Positions 8,517 to 16,056 are shown, counted from the first letter of the stretch. The stretch: DNA of 64,000 bases from Cohnella zeiphila (GCF_014212055.1 NZ_JACJVO010000011.1:1-64000), one strand, 5' to 3'. Notes: a model not told the origin generated them from the sequence alone. Numbers and translations are program-made.

Positions 8517-8535
8517 ATTTAAACTTAATCTAAAT
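8517..8535 (-). promoter_or_regulatory. PerR/Fur-like operator of dps
   Basis: The 19-bp ATTTAAACTTAATCTAAAT is a near-palindrome and is identical, 19 of 19, to the sequence in front of the perR-like gene at 11092-11110. It lies between the dps -10 (TGC-TAAGAT on the minus strand, hexamer 8544-8549) and the ribosome binding site, where a bound repressor would block transcription. Confidence 0.8.
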
Positions 8536-8570
8536 ATGAGTAAATCTTAGCATGCCGAGTCGGTTCGATC

Positions 8571-8609
8571 ATGAAGAAAAGATGAAGACGGCATGAAGAT
8601 TCGATGAAC
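8571..8609 (-). promoter_or_regulatory. Four-unit CTTCAT array between dps and the radical SAM gene
   Basis: On the plus strand ATGAAG occurs at 8571, 8582 and 8593 and ATGAAC at 8604, exactly 11 bp apart. On the minus strand, toward dps, these read CTTCAT and end exactly 21 nt before the dps -10. Toward the radical SAM gene the array ends 20 nt before an extended -10, TGC-TAGAAT (hexamer 8630-8635). The geometry matches OmpR/PhoB-type tandem sites. The same array occurs upstream of trxB. Confidence 0.8.
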
Positions 8610-8668
8610 CCGCCAGCCTCCATTTCTGCTAGAATAAGAGGGTCAAGCTGATCTGGAGGCCTCATCCG

Positions 8669-9568
8669 ATGAGAAGGTTCAAAAAGTTCTATATCGAAAT
8701 CACGAGCGTATGCAATCTGGCGTGCAGCTTCTGCCCGGAGACGAAGCGCCAGGCGCAATTTCTTCAGCCGGACCGTTTCCGCCACATACTGGACGAGATC
8801 CGGCCGCATGCCGACTCGATCTATTTTCACGTCAAAGGGGAGCCGCTGCTTCATCCGAAGGTGGATCAGCTGCTCGACATCAGCCATGAGAAAGGGTTCA
8901 AGGTCAACATCACGACGAACGGCACGCTGCTGCACAAGAACCGGCACAAGCTGCTCGGCAAGCCCGCGCTTCGCCAGATGAATTTCTCGCTGCACAGTTT
9001 CGACGGCCATCCCGGCTCCAAAGACAAGGAAGGGTACGTCGTCTCCGTGCTCGACTTCGCCAAGGAAGCGGCAAGGGAACACGGCATGCTGAGCTCGCTG
9101 CGCTTGTGGAATCTGACCGAAGACAAAGTCACCAACCTTCAGCGCAAGCGCAACCGCGAAGTGCTGGACATTCTCGAACGGGAATTCGCGCTGGACTACA
9201 GGATCGAGGAGAAGTTCGAGCGCGGGAAAGGGCTTAAGCTGGCCGACCGAATCTACCTGAACCAGGATCATGAGTTCAAATGGCCGAAGCTGACCGAACG
9301 GGAAGACGAGGGAAGAGGATTCTGCCACGCGCTTCGCCAACAGGCGGGTGTGCTGGTCGACGGAACGGTCGTCCCGTGCTGTCTGGACGGGGAGGGCGTC
9401 ATCAATCTCGGCAATATTCACGAGCGGCCGTTCGCCGAAATCGTCGAAGGCGAGCGCGCGACCCGGATGCACGACGGCTTCTCGCGCCGGGAAGTGGTGG
9501 AGGAGCTGTGTCGCAAGTGCGGGTACCGGCAGCGGTTCAGCTTGCAGCCGCATCTGGAGAATGCTTGA
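8669..9568 (+). CDS. Radical SAM/SPASM domain protein
   Basis: The 299-residue enzyme has the radical SAM cluster motif CNLACSFC (C15, C19, C22), a GEPLLHP stretch, a TTNGT strand, and a C-terminal SPASM-like cysteine set (CH, CC and CRKCGY). Such proteins use SAM radical chemistry to modify peptides, proteins or other substrates and bind extra Fe-S clusters. No precursor peptide is visible nearby. It is divergent from dps and shares its CTTCAT array, suggesting expression with the oxidative-stress genes. GGAGG precedes the ATG and a terminator follows. Confidence 0.88.
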   Translation: MRRFKKFYIEITSVCNLACSFCPETKRQAQFLQPDRFRHILDEIRPHADSIYFHVKGEPLLHPKVDQLLDISHEKGFKVNITTNGTLLHKNRHKLLGKPALRQMNFSLHSFDGHPGSKDKEGYVVSVLDFAKEAAREHGMLSSLRLWNLTEDKVTNLQRKRNREVLDILEREFALDYRIEEKFERGKGLKLADRIYLNQDHEFKWPKLTEREDEGRGFCHALRQQAGVLVDGTVVPCCLDGEGVINLGNIHERPFAEIVEGERATRMHDGFSRREVVEELCRKCGYRQRFSLQPHLENA

Positions 9569-9638
9569 AAAACCGCGCCATGTCGGGTATGATTTAGAGG
9601 AATGTGTTTTGACAAACCAAATAAGCAACAACCGGAGG

Positions 9639-9677
9639 AGCCTGCCACGCGCAGGCTTCTTTTTGCTTTTTTTGGGT
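9639..9677 (+). terminator. Rho-independent terminator after the radical SAM gene
   Basis: Stem AGCCTGC (9639-9645) pairs with GCAGGCT (9651-9657) around CACGC and is followed by a long T-rich tract including seven consecutive T. Confidence 0.9.
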
Positions 9678-9734
9678 TTGCGCGGGGCCTTCCGGGCATT
9701 CTGAGAATGTTGCCGACAAGAGGGGGAAACGCGC

Positions 9735-11015
9735 ATGGACATGCAAGCCATTTGGGCCATCGTTATTTTTTTGGTGATCTACGCACTTATCGTATCGGAG
9801 AAAATCCACCGGACGGTCCTCGCCATGATCGGCGCCGCGCTGATGGTCGGCTTTGGCATCGTCGACCAGGAGACGGCGATTCATCACATCGACTTCAATA
9901 CGCTGGGGCTGCTCATCGGCATGATGATCATCGTCGGCGTGACGGCGGATACCGGGCTGTTCAACTACATTGCGATTGCGGCGGCGAAGAAGGCGAAAGG
10001 GGTTCCGGTCCGGATCCTGTTCGCGCTCGTTCTGATCACTGCCGTCGGATCGGCTTTTCTGGACAACGTTACGACGGTGCTGTTGATGATTCCCGTCACG
10101 TTCAGCATTACGCGTCAATTGAAGGTCAATCCGATGCCGTTCCTGCTCTCGGAGATCGTCGCCTCCAATGTCGGAGGAACGGCAACGCTGATCGGCGATC
10201 CGCCGAATATCATGATCGGCAGCGCAGTGGAGGAGCTGACGTTCAACGCGTTCATCGCGAATCTGGCCCCGATCGTACTGCTGATTCTGGCGGTCAATCT
10301 GGCCCTGTTCGCCTGGATGTTCCGCAAGTCGATCCGTACGGCGGAGGAGGCGGTTCGGGGCTTGATGGAGATGGATGCCGGAAGCTTGATTACGAACGCC
10401 AAGCTGCTGCGCAAATGCTTGATCGTGCTCGGCCTGACGCTGGCCGGCTTCTTCACGCACCAGTGGCTCCATCTGGAATCGGCGACGGTCGCGCTTGCGG
10501 CGGCGTTCCTGCTGCTGCTCATGACCGGGGAGCATGCGATGGAGCGGGCGCTTCAAAAAGTGGAGTGGACGACGATCTTCTTCTTCGTCGGCTTGTTCGT
10601 GCTGGTATCCGGCTTGGTGGAGACGGGCGTCATCTCCGATCTGGCCTCGAAGGCGATCGAGTGGACCGGAGGACAGCCGGTCGCCACCTCGATGCTTATC
10701 CTCTGGCTTAGCGCGATTGCGTCTGCCTTCCTGGATAACATTCCGTTCGTCGCCACGATGATCCCGATGATTCAGGAGTTCGGCGCGCTCGGATACGGCG
10801 ATCTCGAGCCGCTCTGGTGGAGTCTCGCGCTGGGGGCGTGCCTCGGCGGCAACGGCGCGCTGATCGGCGCGAGCGCGAATTTGATCGTGGCCGGACTGGC
10901 GGGCAAGGAAGGTCATCCGATCTCGTTCATGCGTTACCTGAAGTTCGGCTTTCCGCTGATGATTCTGTCGATCGCCATCTCAAGCGTTTATGTTTATTTC
11001 CGCTATTTGGCTTAG
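9735..11015 (+). CDS. ArsB/NhaD (ion transporter superfamily) permease
   Basis: The 426-residue protein has 10-12 hydrophobic segments and two inverted repeats with the family signatures SAFLDNVTTVLLM, followed by GGTATLIGDPPNIMIGS, and in the second half SAFLDNIPFVATM with GACLGGNGALIGASANLIV. These features place it in the ArsB/NhaD group that moves anions or Na+/H+ across the cytoplasmic membrane. The exact substrate cannot be read. It is flanked by the radical SAM gene with a terminator and by the perR-like gene, so it may be a single transcription unit. AGAGGGGG precedes the ATG. Confidence 0.88.
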   Translation: MDMQAIWAIVIFLVIYALIVSEKIHRTVLAMIGAALMVGFGIVDQETAIHHIDFNTLGLLIGMMIIVGVTADTGLFNYIAIAAAKKAKGVPVRILFALVLITAVGSAFLDNVTTVLLMIPVTFSITRQLKVNPMPFLLSEIVASNVGGTATLIGDPPNIMIGSAVEELTFNAFIANLAPIVLLILAVNLALFAWMFRKSIRTAEEAVRGLMEMDAGSLITNAKLLRKCLIVLGLTLAGFFTHQWLHLESATVALAAAFLLLLMTGEHAMERALQKVEWTTIFFFVGLFVLVSGLVETGVISDLASKAIEWTGGQPVATSMLILWLSAIASAFLDNIPFVATMIPMIQEFGALGYGDLEPLWWSLALGACLGGNGALIGASANLIVAGLAGKEGHPISFMRYLKFGFPLMILSIAISSVYVYFRYLA

Positions 11016-11065
11016 CGTGCGTCCTCGCGGATCCGGGAACTTGCCGGAGTAGCGGTGCGTAAATC

Positions 11066-11110
11066 TTGACGGAACGGTTATTTCATAGTAGATTTAAACT
11101 TAATCTAAAT
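11066..11110 (+). promoter_or_regulatory. perR promoter with PerR-like box
   Basis: TTGACG (11066-11071), a 17-nt spacer and TAGATT (11089-11094) form a good sigma-A promoter. The palindrome ATTTAAACTTAATCTAAAT (11092-11110) overlaps the -10 and the probable start point, implying autoregulation. No CTTCAT array is present here, unlike at dps and trxB. Confidence 0.75.
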
Positions 11111-11128
11111 ATGGAAGGGATGATTCCG

Positions 11129-11527
11129 ATGTCAAGAAGCGGATTGACGACGCCCCGTCGCCTCATTCTGGACATTGTCGGCGATTCCCGCGATCATCCG
11201 ACCGCTTCGGACGTGATCGACCGGTTGAAGGAACGGGGCCATACGGTCGCTTACGCGACCGTGTACAATTCCCTCCGGTATTTGACCGAACAAGGCATGA
11301 TCCGGGAGCTGAAGCTGGAAGGTGACGCGAGCCGATACGATGCCCGGACGGAAGACCACCAGCATATCGTCTGCACGTCCTGCGGAAAAGTGGACGAAGT
11401 GATGACCGCCGCTCCGAAAGATTGGCTCGACAAGATCGCCGCGGAGACGGGCTACCGGATCACGGATGAACAAATGCTGTTCAAAGGAGTGTGCGCCGCA
11501 TGCCGAACGTCGAACCCGGACCGGTAA
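11129..11527 (+). CDS. perR: Fur-family transcriptional regulator, PerR-like
   Basis: The 132-residue protein has the winged helix (HPTASDVIDRL, ATVYNSLRYL) and the metal ligands of PerR: H23, D71, H77 and H79, with structural Zn sites C82/C85 and C122/C125. The fifth regulatory ligand position reads D89-E90; in Bacillus PerR it is Asp and in Fur it is Glu, so peroxide sensing is likely but not certain. ATG 11129 follows GGAAGGGA; earlier starts overlap the promoter and operator. The gene overlaps the next regulator by 28 bp. Matching operators lie at dps, here and at trxB. Confidence 0.88.
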   Translation: MSRSGLTTPRRLILDIVGDSRDHPTASDVIDRLKERGHTVAYATVYNSLRYLTEQGMIRELKLEGDASRYDARTEDHQHIVCTSCGKVDEVMTAAPKDWLDKIAAETGYRITDEQMLFKGVCAACRTSNPDR

Positions 11528-12219
11528 CCCCGCAGCCGCCCGTTTTCGCGGAGGGGGATTTCTGCCTGACGACGCGCCGGATCGTCTTGATCAGCCCGTT
11601 CCCCGCCCGGCTGCAAAGTCTGGTGACGGAGCTGATGTCCCGCTGCTACGACGTCCTTCTGTTCCATAACGAGGACGAATCGCTGCTTCCACATCTGGAC
11701 AACGACCTGATCATCGCGGACCGCTCGTATGAAGGATTGGATTCCGCGGCGAACGGAACGGCGGATCGCTCCGGCTGGCTGATCCTGATCGGGGAGAACG
11801 CGCGCCCGCCCGCCGAAGCCGCTTCCCTCGTCTGGCCTTGTCCGGTCGGCGAGGCGCTCGCGAAGATCGAGTCGCTCGTCGTTGAGAGCAAGCCGGCCGC
11901 CGTGGCGGCGCCGGGCCATCCCGAGCTGCTCCGCTTCAAAAACCTCGAGATGGACTTGAAGCGATTCCTGCTGTACAAGGACGGGCGGCGCCTCGACTTG
12001 ACCAAGACCGAATTCGATCTGCTGAAGCTGCTGCTCGCGTCCGCAGGCGTTCTCTCCCGCCAGGAGATCATGGAATCGATCTGGGGAGACGGCTATTTCG
12101 GCGGCAGCAATTCGATCGACGTCCACATCAAGAGTTTGCGCCAGAAGCTGGGCGACGATCCGAAGCAGCCGATCTATATCGTGACGGTGCGCGGAGTCGG
12201 TTACCGGATCGCGGAATAA
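11500..12219 (+). CDS. Atypical OmpR-type regulator with degenerate, Cys-containing receiver
   Basis: The C-terminal half (residues 145-239) is a clear OmpR/PhoB winged helix (LTKTEFDLLKLLL, IDVHIKSLRQKLG, VRGVGYRI). The N-terminal half folds by pattern as a receiver, but SPF (32-34) replaces the acidic pair and C114-P115-V116 replaces the Lys-Pro-Phe motif. D74 stands at the phosphoacceptor position. Cysteines are at 22, 49 and 114. It therefore probably does not work by normal phosphorylation; redox sensing is my inference. No kinase gene is adjacent. ATG 11500 follows AAAGGAG. It overlaps perR and lies directly before the CTTCAT array of trxB. Confidence 0.85.
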   Translation: MPNVEPGPVTPQPPVFAEGDFCLTTRRIVLISPFPARLQSLVTELMSRCYDVLLFHNEDESLLPHLDNDLIIADRSYEGLDSAANGTADRSGWLILIGENARPPAEAASLVWPCPVGEALAKIESLVVESKPAAVAAPGHPELLRFKNLEMDLKRFLLYKDGRRLDLTKTEFDLLKLLLASAGVLSRQEIMESIWGDGYFGGSNSIDVHIKSLRQKLGDDPKQPIYIVTVRGVGYRIAE

Positions 12220-12237
12220 GTTATTGACCGTTTGGCG

Positions 12238-12303
12238 CTTCATGAAATCTTCATGGAGCCTTCATCATACCTTCATGCAGCCGGGAGGCGGAGATGGTAT
12301 GAT
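12238..12303 (+). promoter_or_regulatory. trxB promoter with four CTTCAT repeats
   Basis: CTTCAT occurs perfectly at 12238, 12249, 12260 and 12271, exactly 11 bp apart. The last copy ends 21 nt before an extended -10, TGG-TATGAT (hexamer 12298-12303), and no good -35 is present, so an activator is expected. Spacing and order are the same as in the dps promoter on the other strand at 8544-8609. Confidence 0.85.
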
Positions 12304-12318
12304 TTTTTTGTAGACGAA

Positions 12319-12337
12319 AGTTAAACTAAATCTAAAT
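12319..12337 (+). promoter_or_regulatory. PerR/Fur-like operator of trxB
   Basis: AGTTAAACTAAATCTAAAT matches 17 of 19 positions of the box found at dps and perR and sits between the -10 and the trxB ribosome binding site. Confidence 0.7.
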
Positions 12338-12357
12338 ATAAATAAGGAGGGAACCCT

Positions 12358-13305
12358 ATGTACAAGACGATTATTGTCGGCACGGGGCCTGCCGGATTGA
12401 CGGCCGCCATTTACTTAGCCCGGGCCAACCTGAACCCGCTCGTCATCGAAGGGCCGGAACCTGGAGGTCAGCTGACGACGACGACGGAAGTCGAGAATTT
12501 CCCCGGCTTTCCGGACGGGATCATGGGCCCGGAATTGATGGACAATATGCGCAAGCAAGCCGAAAAGTTCGGCGCCGAGTTTCGTACGGGATGGGTGAAC
12601 CGCGTCGATCTGTCCAAGCGGCCGTTCACGCTGTCGGTGGAAGGAATGGGCGAGCTGCAAGCCGAATCGCTCATCATCTCCACGGGGGCTTCGGCCAAGT
12701 ACCTGGGCATTCCCGGCGAGCGAGACAACGTCGGACGCGGCGTCAGCACATGCGCGACCTGCGACGGATTCTTTTTCCGGGGGAAAAAGATCATCGTGGT
12801 CGGAGGCGGCGATTCGGCGATGGAGGAAGCGAATTTCCTGACCCGCTTCGCGTCGGAAGTCGTCCTGGTCAACCGCCGCGAGGAGCTGCGCGCGTCGAAG
12901 ATCATGCAGGAGCGGGCGCGGGCCAACGGCAAGATCAGCTGGAGCCTGAACCGCACGCCGCTGGAGGTCGTCGCGTCGGACGCCGGCGTGCAAGGATTGA
13001 AGGTGCTGAACAACGAGACCGGCAAAGAGGAACTGATCGAAGCGCAAGGCGTATTCGTCGCGATCGGACATACGCCGAACACGAAGTTTCTGGACGGACA
13101 GCTGACGACGGACGACCACGGCTATCTGCTCGTTACGCCCGGCACGACCGAGACGAACATCCCCGGGGTCTTCGCCTGCGGCGACGTGCAGGATAGCCGC
13201 TACCGGCAAGCGATCAGCGCCGCCGGCACCGGCTGCATGGCTGCACTCGACACGGAACGCTTCCTGGAAGCGGCGGAAGCCGCCGCACCGGTCCCTATCG
13301 CTTAA
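12358..13305 (+). CDS. trxB: Thioredoxin-disulfide reductase
   Basis: The 315-residue flavoprotein has the FAD motif IVGTGPAGLTAA, the redox-active CATC (C132, C135) followed by DG, the NADPH motif VVGGGDSAMEEA, and the C-terminal GVFACGDVQDSRYRQA. It transfers electrons from NADPH to thioredoxin-like proteins in the cytoplasm. AAGGAGG precedes the ATG. It heads a three-gene unit with a glutaredoxin-like protein and a peroxiredoxin, which together form an NADPH-driven peroxide reduction path. The promoter carries a PerR-like box and a CTTCAT array. Confidence 0.96.
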   Translation: MYKTIIVGTGPAGLTAAIYLARANLNPLVIEGPEPGGQLTTTTEVENFPGFPDGIMGPELMDNMRKQAEKFGAEFRTGWVNRVDLSKRPFTLSVEGMGELQAESLIISTGASAKYLGIPGERDNVGRGVSTCATCDGFFFRGKKIIVVGGGDSAMEEANFLTRFASEVVLVNRREELRASKIMQERARANGKISWSLNRTPLEVVASDAGVQGLKVLNNETGKEELIEAQGVFVAIGHTPNTKFLDGQLTTDDHGYLLVTPGTTETNIPGVFACGDVQDSRYRQAISAAGTGCMAALDTERFLEAAEAAAPVPIA

Positions 13306-13324
13306 TCGACAAGGAGGAACGAAC

Positions 13325-13573
13325 ATGTCCGAATCCGCCGCGGCGATCGTCTATACGAGCACGTACTGCAATTATTGCCGTCAAGTCAAATCGTATCTGA
13401 ATGAGCGCGGAGTCGCCTACGAAGAGAGAAACATCGACGAGAACGAGGCGTTCGCCGAAGAGCTGTGGAACACCGGCCTTCGTTCGGTGCCGGTTACGGT
13501 TATCGGAGAGACGAAGATTCTCGGCTTCAACCAAACCCAGCTGGCTCGCGCCGTATCCGAGCTGACGTCCTAA
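13325..13573 (+). CDS. Glutaredoxin-like/NrdH-type redoxin
   Basis: The 82-residue protein has a thioredoxin fold with the active site CNYC (C15-C18), cis-Pro in RSVPVTVIG, and FNQTQLARAV at the C-terminus. The CxxC sequence and context fit a small redoxin reduced by TrxB and donating electrons to the peroxiredoxin downstream. It lies 19 bp after trxB with AAGGAGG before its ATG. Confidence 0.9.
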   Translation: MSESAAAIVYTSTYCNYCRQVKSYLNERGVAYEERNIDENEAFAEELWNTGLRSVPVTVIGETKILGFNQTQLARAVSELTS

Positions 13574-13594
13574 CATCCAAGGAGGAACTTATCC

Positions 13595-14164
13595 ATGTCC
13601 ATAAACGTACAAACCGTCCCGTATCCTTTTGCCAAAGTCGGCCAGCCCGCTCCCGCGTTCAAACTGCCGTCGACCAAAAACCTCGACACGCTGGAAGAGA
13701 CCGTGTCCCTGGACGATTATCGCGGCCAATGGCTGGTGCTGTTCTTCTGGCCGTACGACTTCACCTTCGTCTGTCCGACCGAAATCCGCGGCTTCAGCGA
13801 CAGCTACGAACAGTTCAAGGAGCTCGGCTGCGAGATCGTGGGCGCGTCCGTCGACAGCGTCTATACGCATCGCGCCTGGATTCAGACCCCGGTCGAGCAG
13901 AACGGCATCGGCGACATCAAGTTCCCGATCGCTTCCGACTTTACCAAGGAGACGGCCCATCAATACGGCATTCTCGACGACGCGTCCGGCGCCGCGCATC
14001 GCGGCCTGTTCATCATCGACCCGGAAGGCGTGATCCGCTACCAAGTCGTGACCGACATGAACGTCGGACGGAGCGTGGACGAGACGCTGCGCATCCTGCA
14101 GGCGCTGCAATCCGGCGGCCTGTGCCCGGTCGACTGGAAGCCGGGCCAGCGTACGCTTGGTTAA
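13595..14164 (+). CDS. Typical 2-Cys peroxiredoxin (AhpC/TSA family)
   Basis: The 189-residue protein carries the peroxidatic motif FTFVCPTEI (C60) and the resolving cysteine in GGLCPVDWKPG (C177), with R near 130-140 in the conserved loop. It reduces peroxides and is recycled by a thioredoxin or NrdH-type redoxin. It ends the trxB operon and is followed by a terminator; AAGGAGG precedes its ATG by a normal distance. Confidence 0.95.
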   Translation: MSINVQTVPYPFAKVGQPAPAFKLPSTKNLDTLEETVSLDDYRGQWLVLFFWPYDFTFVCPTEIRGFSDSYEQFKELGCEIVGASVDSVYTHRAWIQTPVEQNGIGDIKFPIASDFTKETAHQYGILDDASGAAHRGLFIIDPEGVIRYQVVTDMNVGRSVDETLRILQALQSGGLCPVDWKPGQRTLG

Positions 14165-14183
14165 CATATACCGCTTGAAGCGG

Positions 14184-14209
14184 CCGGAGGCGAACGCGCC
14201 TCCGGTTTT
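14184..14209 (+). terminator. Terminator of the trxB operon
   Basis: CCGGAGGCG (14184-14192) pairs perfectly with CGCCTCCGG (14197-14205), followed by TTTT. Confidence 0.9.
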
Positions 14210-14242
14210 GCCGTGTCCGCTCCGGCAGAATGCCGCAGTCGC

Positions 14243-14272
14243 TTGACTTCGAAGGGAAAAATGGCCTATATT
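14243..14272 (+). promoter_or_regulatory. Sigma-A-type promoter of the YdjO-like gene
   Basis: TTGACT (14243-14248) and TATATT (14267-14272) are separated by 18 nt. The start point would lie near 14279, which argues that translation begins downstream of the ATG at 14230. Confidence 0.65.
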
Positions 14273-14319
14273 TATTCGGTTGTCGTTCCAGTTTCAGACG
14301 AAGGGATTGCGTAGAAGAA

Positions 14320-14517
14320 GTGACAGCCGGCGAGACGAACAAACCGAAATTATCGATCGTGAACATTCTCAAATGCAAAAACGGCGAATGCAAAGCATGG
14401 GTGCGCGAGGAATTCGCGGTTCCGGGCCAGGTCTGTCCGATCTGCCAAGGGCCGATGCTGCGGACGATGAAGCATCTGCCTCCGCTGCAGAAGAAGATCA
14501 AACCGCAGCCGAAATAA
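14320..14517 (+). CDS. YdjO-like small zinc-ribbon protein
   Basis: The 65-residue product has two Cys pairs (LKCKNGEC and VCPICQGPM) spaced as in a zinc ribbon, then a Met-Lys-His-Leu-Pro tail, similar to the Bacillus YdjO family of small cold-inducible proteins. The GTG at 14320 is preferred because the only visible promoter (14243-14272) would exclude the ATG at 14230, though the ribosome binding site (AGAAGA) is weak. A GTG at 14359 is the alternative. Function is not known; metal binding is inferred from the cysteines. Confidence 0.65.
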   Translation: MTAGETNKPKLSIVNILKCKNGECKAWVREEFAVPGQVCPICQGPMLRTMKHLPPLQKKIKPQPK

Positions 14518-14555
14518 GAAGGGCGGGCCCGGACCGCCGCGCGTCCGGAGAGAAT

Positions 14556-14573
14556 CCGCCGTGCGGCGGTTTT
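14556..14573 (+). terminator. Short terminator after the YdjO-like gene
   Basis: CCGCC-GTGC-GGCGG forms a short hairpin followed by TTTT. The stem is only 5 bp, so this is a moderate call. Confidence 0.5.
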
Positions 14574-14625
14574 CGCGTTTCGGGGTAAAAAACGGATGAG
14601 GAAAACCGAAAGGGGAGGTTGACGG

Positions 14626-16056
14626 ATGAGAAAAGGATTGTGGATCGGCGGAACGTGGCAAGCGGGCGAGGGGTACCGGACGCTGAGGTCGCCATACTCG
14701 GAAGAGCCGATCGCCGAAGTGGCCGAAGCGGGGCTTCGGGAGACGGAACAGGCGATCGCGGCCGCGGAAGCGGCGGCGCCAGCCATGGCTGCGCTGCCGG
14801 CGCACGAGCGGACGGCGATTCTGACGCGGGTCGCCGACCGGATCGAGCGCGACGCCGAGGAGCTGGCGCTGCAGCTTGCGCGCGAAGCGGCCAAGCCGCT
14901 GCGAACGGCGCGGGGCGAAGTTGCCCGCACCGTTCAGACGTACCGTTTCGCGGCGATGGAAGCCAGCCGCATTCACGGCGAGACGATCCCGCTCGACGCG
15001 GCACCCGGCGGGGAAGGGCGGTTCGCCTATACCGTGCGCAAGCCGCTGGGCGTCGTCGGGGCGATCACGCCGTTCAACTTCCCGCTCAACCTGGCGGCGC
15101 ACAAGGTGGGGCCGGCCATCGCCGCGGGCAACACGGTCGTGCTGAAGCCGGCGAGCCAGACGCCGCTGTCGGCGCTGGCGCTCGGTCCGATCTTCGCCGA
15201 TGCCGGGCTGCCGGCCGGGGCGCTGAATATCGTGCCGGGCCCGGGTTCCGTCGTCGGCGACGCGCTGGTCCGCGATCCCCGGGTCAAAGCGATCTCGTTC
15301 ACGGGAAGCCCCGAAGTCGGGATCGCGCTTAGGAGAGAGGCAGGGCTGAAGCGCGTCACGCTGGAGCTCGGCTCCAATTCGGCGCTCATCGTCGACCGGT
15401 CGGCCGAGCTGACGGACGAATTGATCCGTCGCTGCGTCGCCGGCGCGTTCTCGTACAGCGGACAGATTTGCATCTCGACCCAACGGATCTACGTCCATGA
15501 CGACTTGTACGAGCCGTTCGTGGTCCGATTCGCGGAGGAGGCCGGGCGGCTCGTCGTCGGCGATCCGGCCAACGAGGCGACGGATGTGTCCGCGCTCATC
15601 CACGCCAAGGAAGTGCGCCGGATGGAGGAATGGGTCTCGTCCGCGTTAAGCCGAGGGGCCACGGTCGCGCTGGGCGGCCGCGCCTTATCGGAGACGGTAT
15701 ACGAGCCGACCGTGCTGACGGACGTTCCGGCCGACGAGCCGATCTCCTGCCGCGAAGCGTTCGGCCCGATCGTCTGCATCGATCGCTTCTCGTCGCTTGA
15801 CGAAGCGATCGACCGGGTGAACGATTCGCGCTACGGCTTGCAGGCGGGCCTGTATACGAACGATCTGAACGCGGCGATGCGGGCGGCCGACCGGCTCGAA
15901 GTGGGCGGCGTCATGATCAACGATTTTCCCACCTTCCGGGTCGATAACATGCCTTACGGCGGCGTGAAGGAGAGCGGCATCGGCCGCGAAGGAGTCCGCT
16001 ACGCGGTCGAGGAGCTGACCGAGCTTAAGCTCGTCGCCATTCGACTAAAGCCCTGA
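14626..16056 (+). CDS. NAD(P)-dependent aldehyde dehydrogenase
   Basis: The 476-residue protein is a complete ALDH: PFNFPLN and LKPASQTPLS in the cofactor domain, SFTGSPEVG in the Rossmann fold, catalytic Glu near 247 in LELGSN and nucleophile C282 in SGQICIST, then EAFGPIVC and the C-terminal PYGGVKESGIGREG. It oxidises an aldehyde to the acid; the closest pattern is the glyceraldehyde-3-phosphate/succinate-semialdehyde-type branch, but the substrate cannot be fixed. AGGGGAGG precedes the ATG. It appears monocistronic. Confidence 0.92.
   Translation: MRKGLWIGGTWQAGEGYRTLRSPYSEEPIAEVAEAGLRETEQAIAAAEAAAPAMAALPAHERTAILTRVADRIERDAEELALQLAREAAKPLRTARGEVARTVQTYRFAAMEASRIHGETIPLDAAPGGEGRFAYTVRKPLGVVGAITPFNFPLNLAAHKVGPAIAAGNTVVLKPASQTPLSALALGPIFADAGLPAGALNIVPGPGSVVGDALVRDPRVKAISFTGSPEVGIALRREAGLKRVTLELGSNSALIVDRSAELTDELIRRCVAGAFSYSGQICISTQRIYVHDDLYEPFVVRFAEEAGRLVVGDPANEATDVSALIHAKEVRRMEEWVSSALSRGATVALGGRALSETVYEPTVLTDVPADEPISCREAFGPIVCIDRFSSLDEAIDRVNDSRYGLQAGLYTNDLNAAMRAADRLEVGGVMINDFPTFRVDNMPYGGVKESGIGREGVRYAVEELTELKLVAIRLKP

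Noticed and set aside
14230-14319. N-terminal extension of the YdjO-like protein
   Set aside because: A good promoter lies inside it and the residues do not resemble the family.
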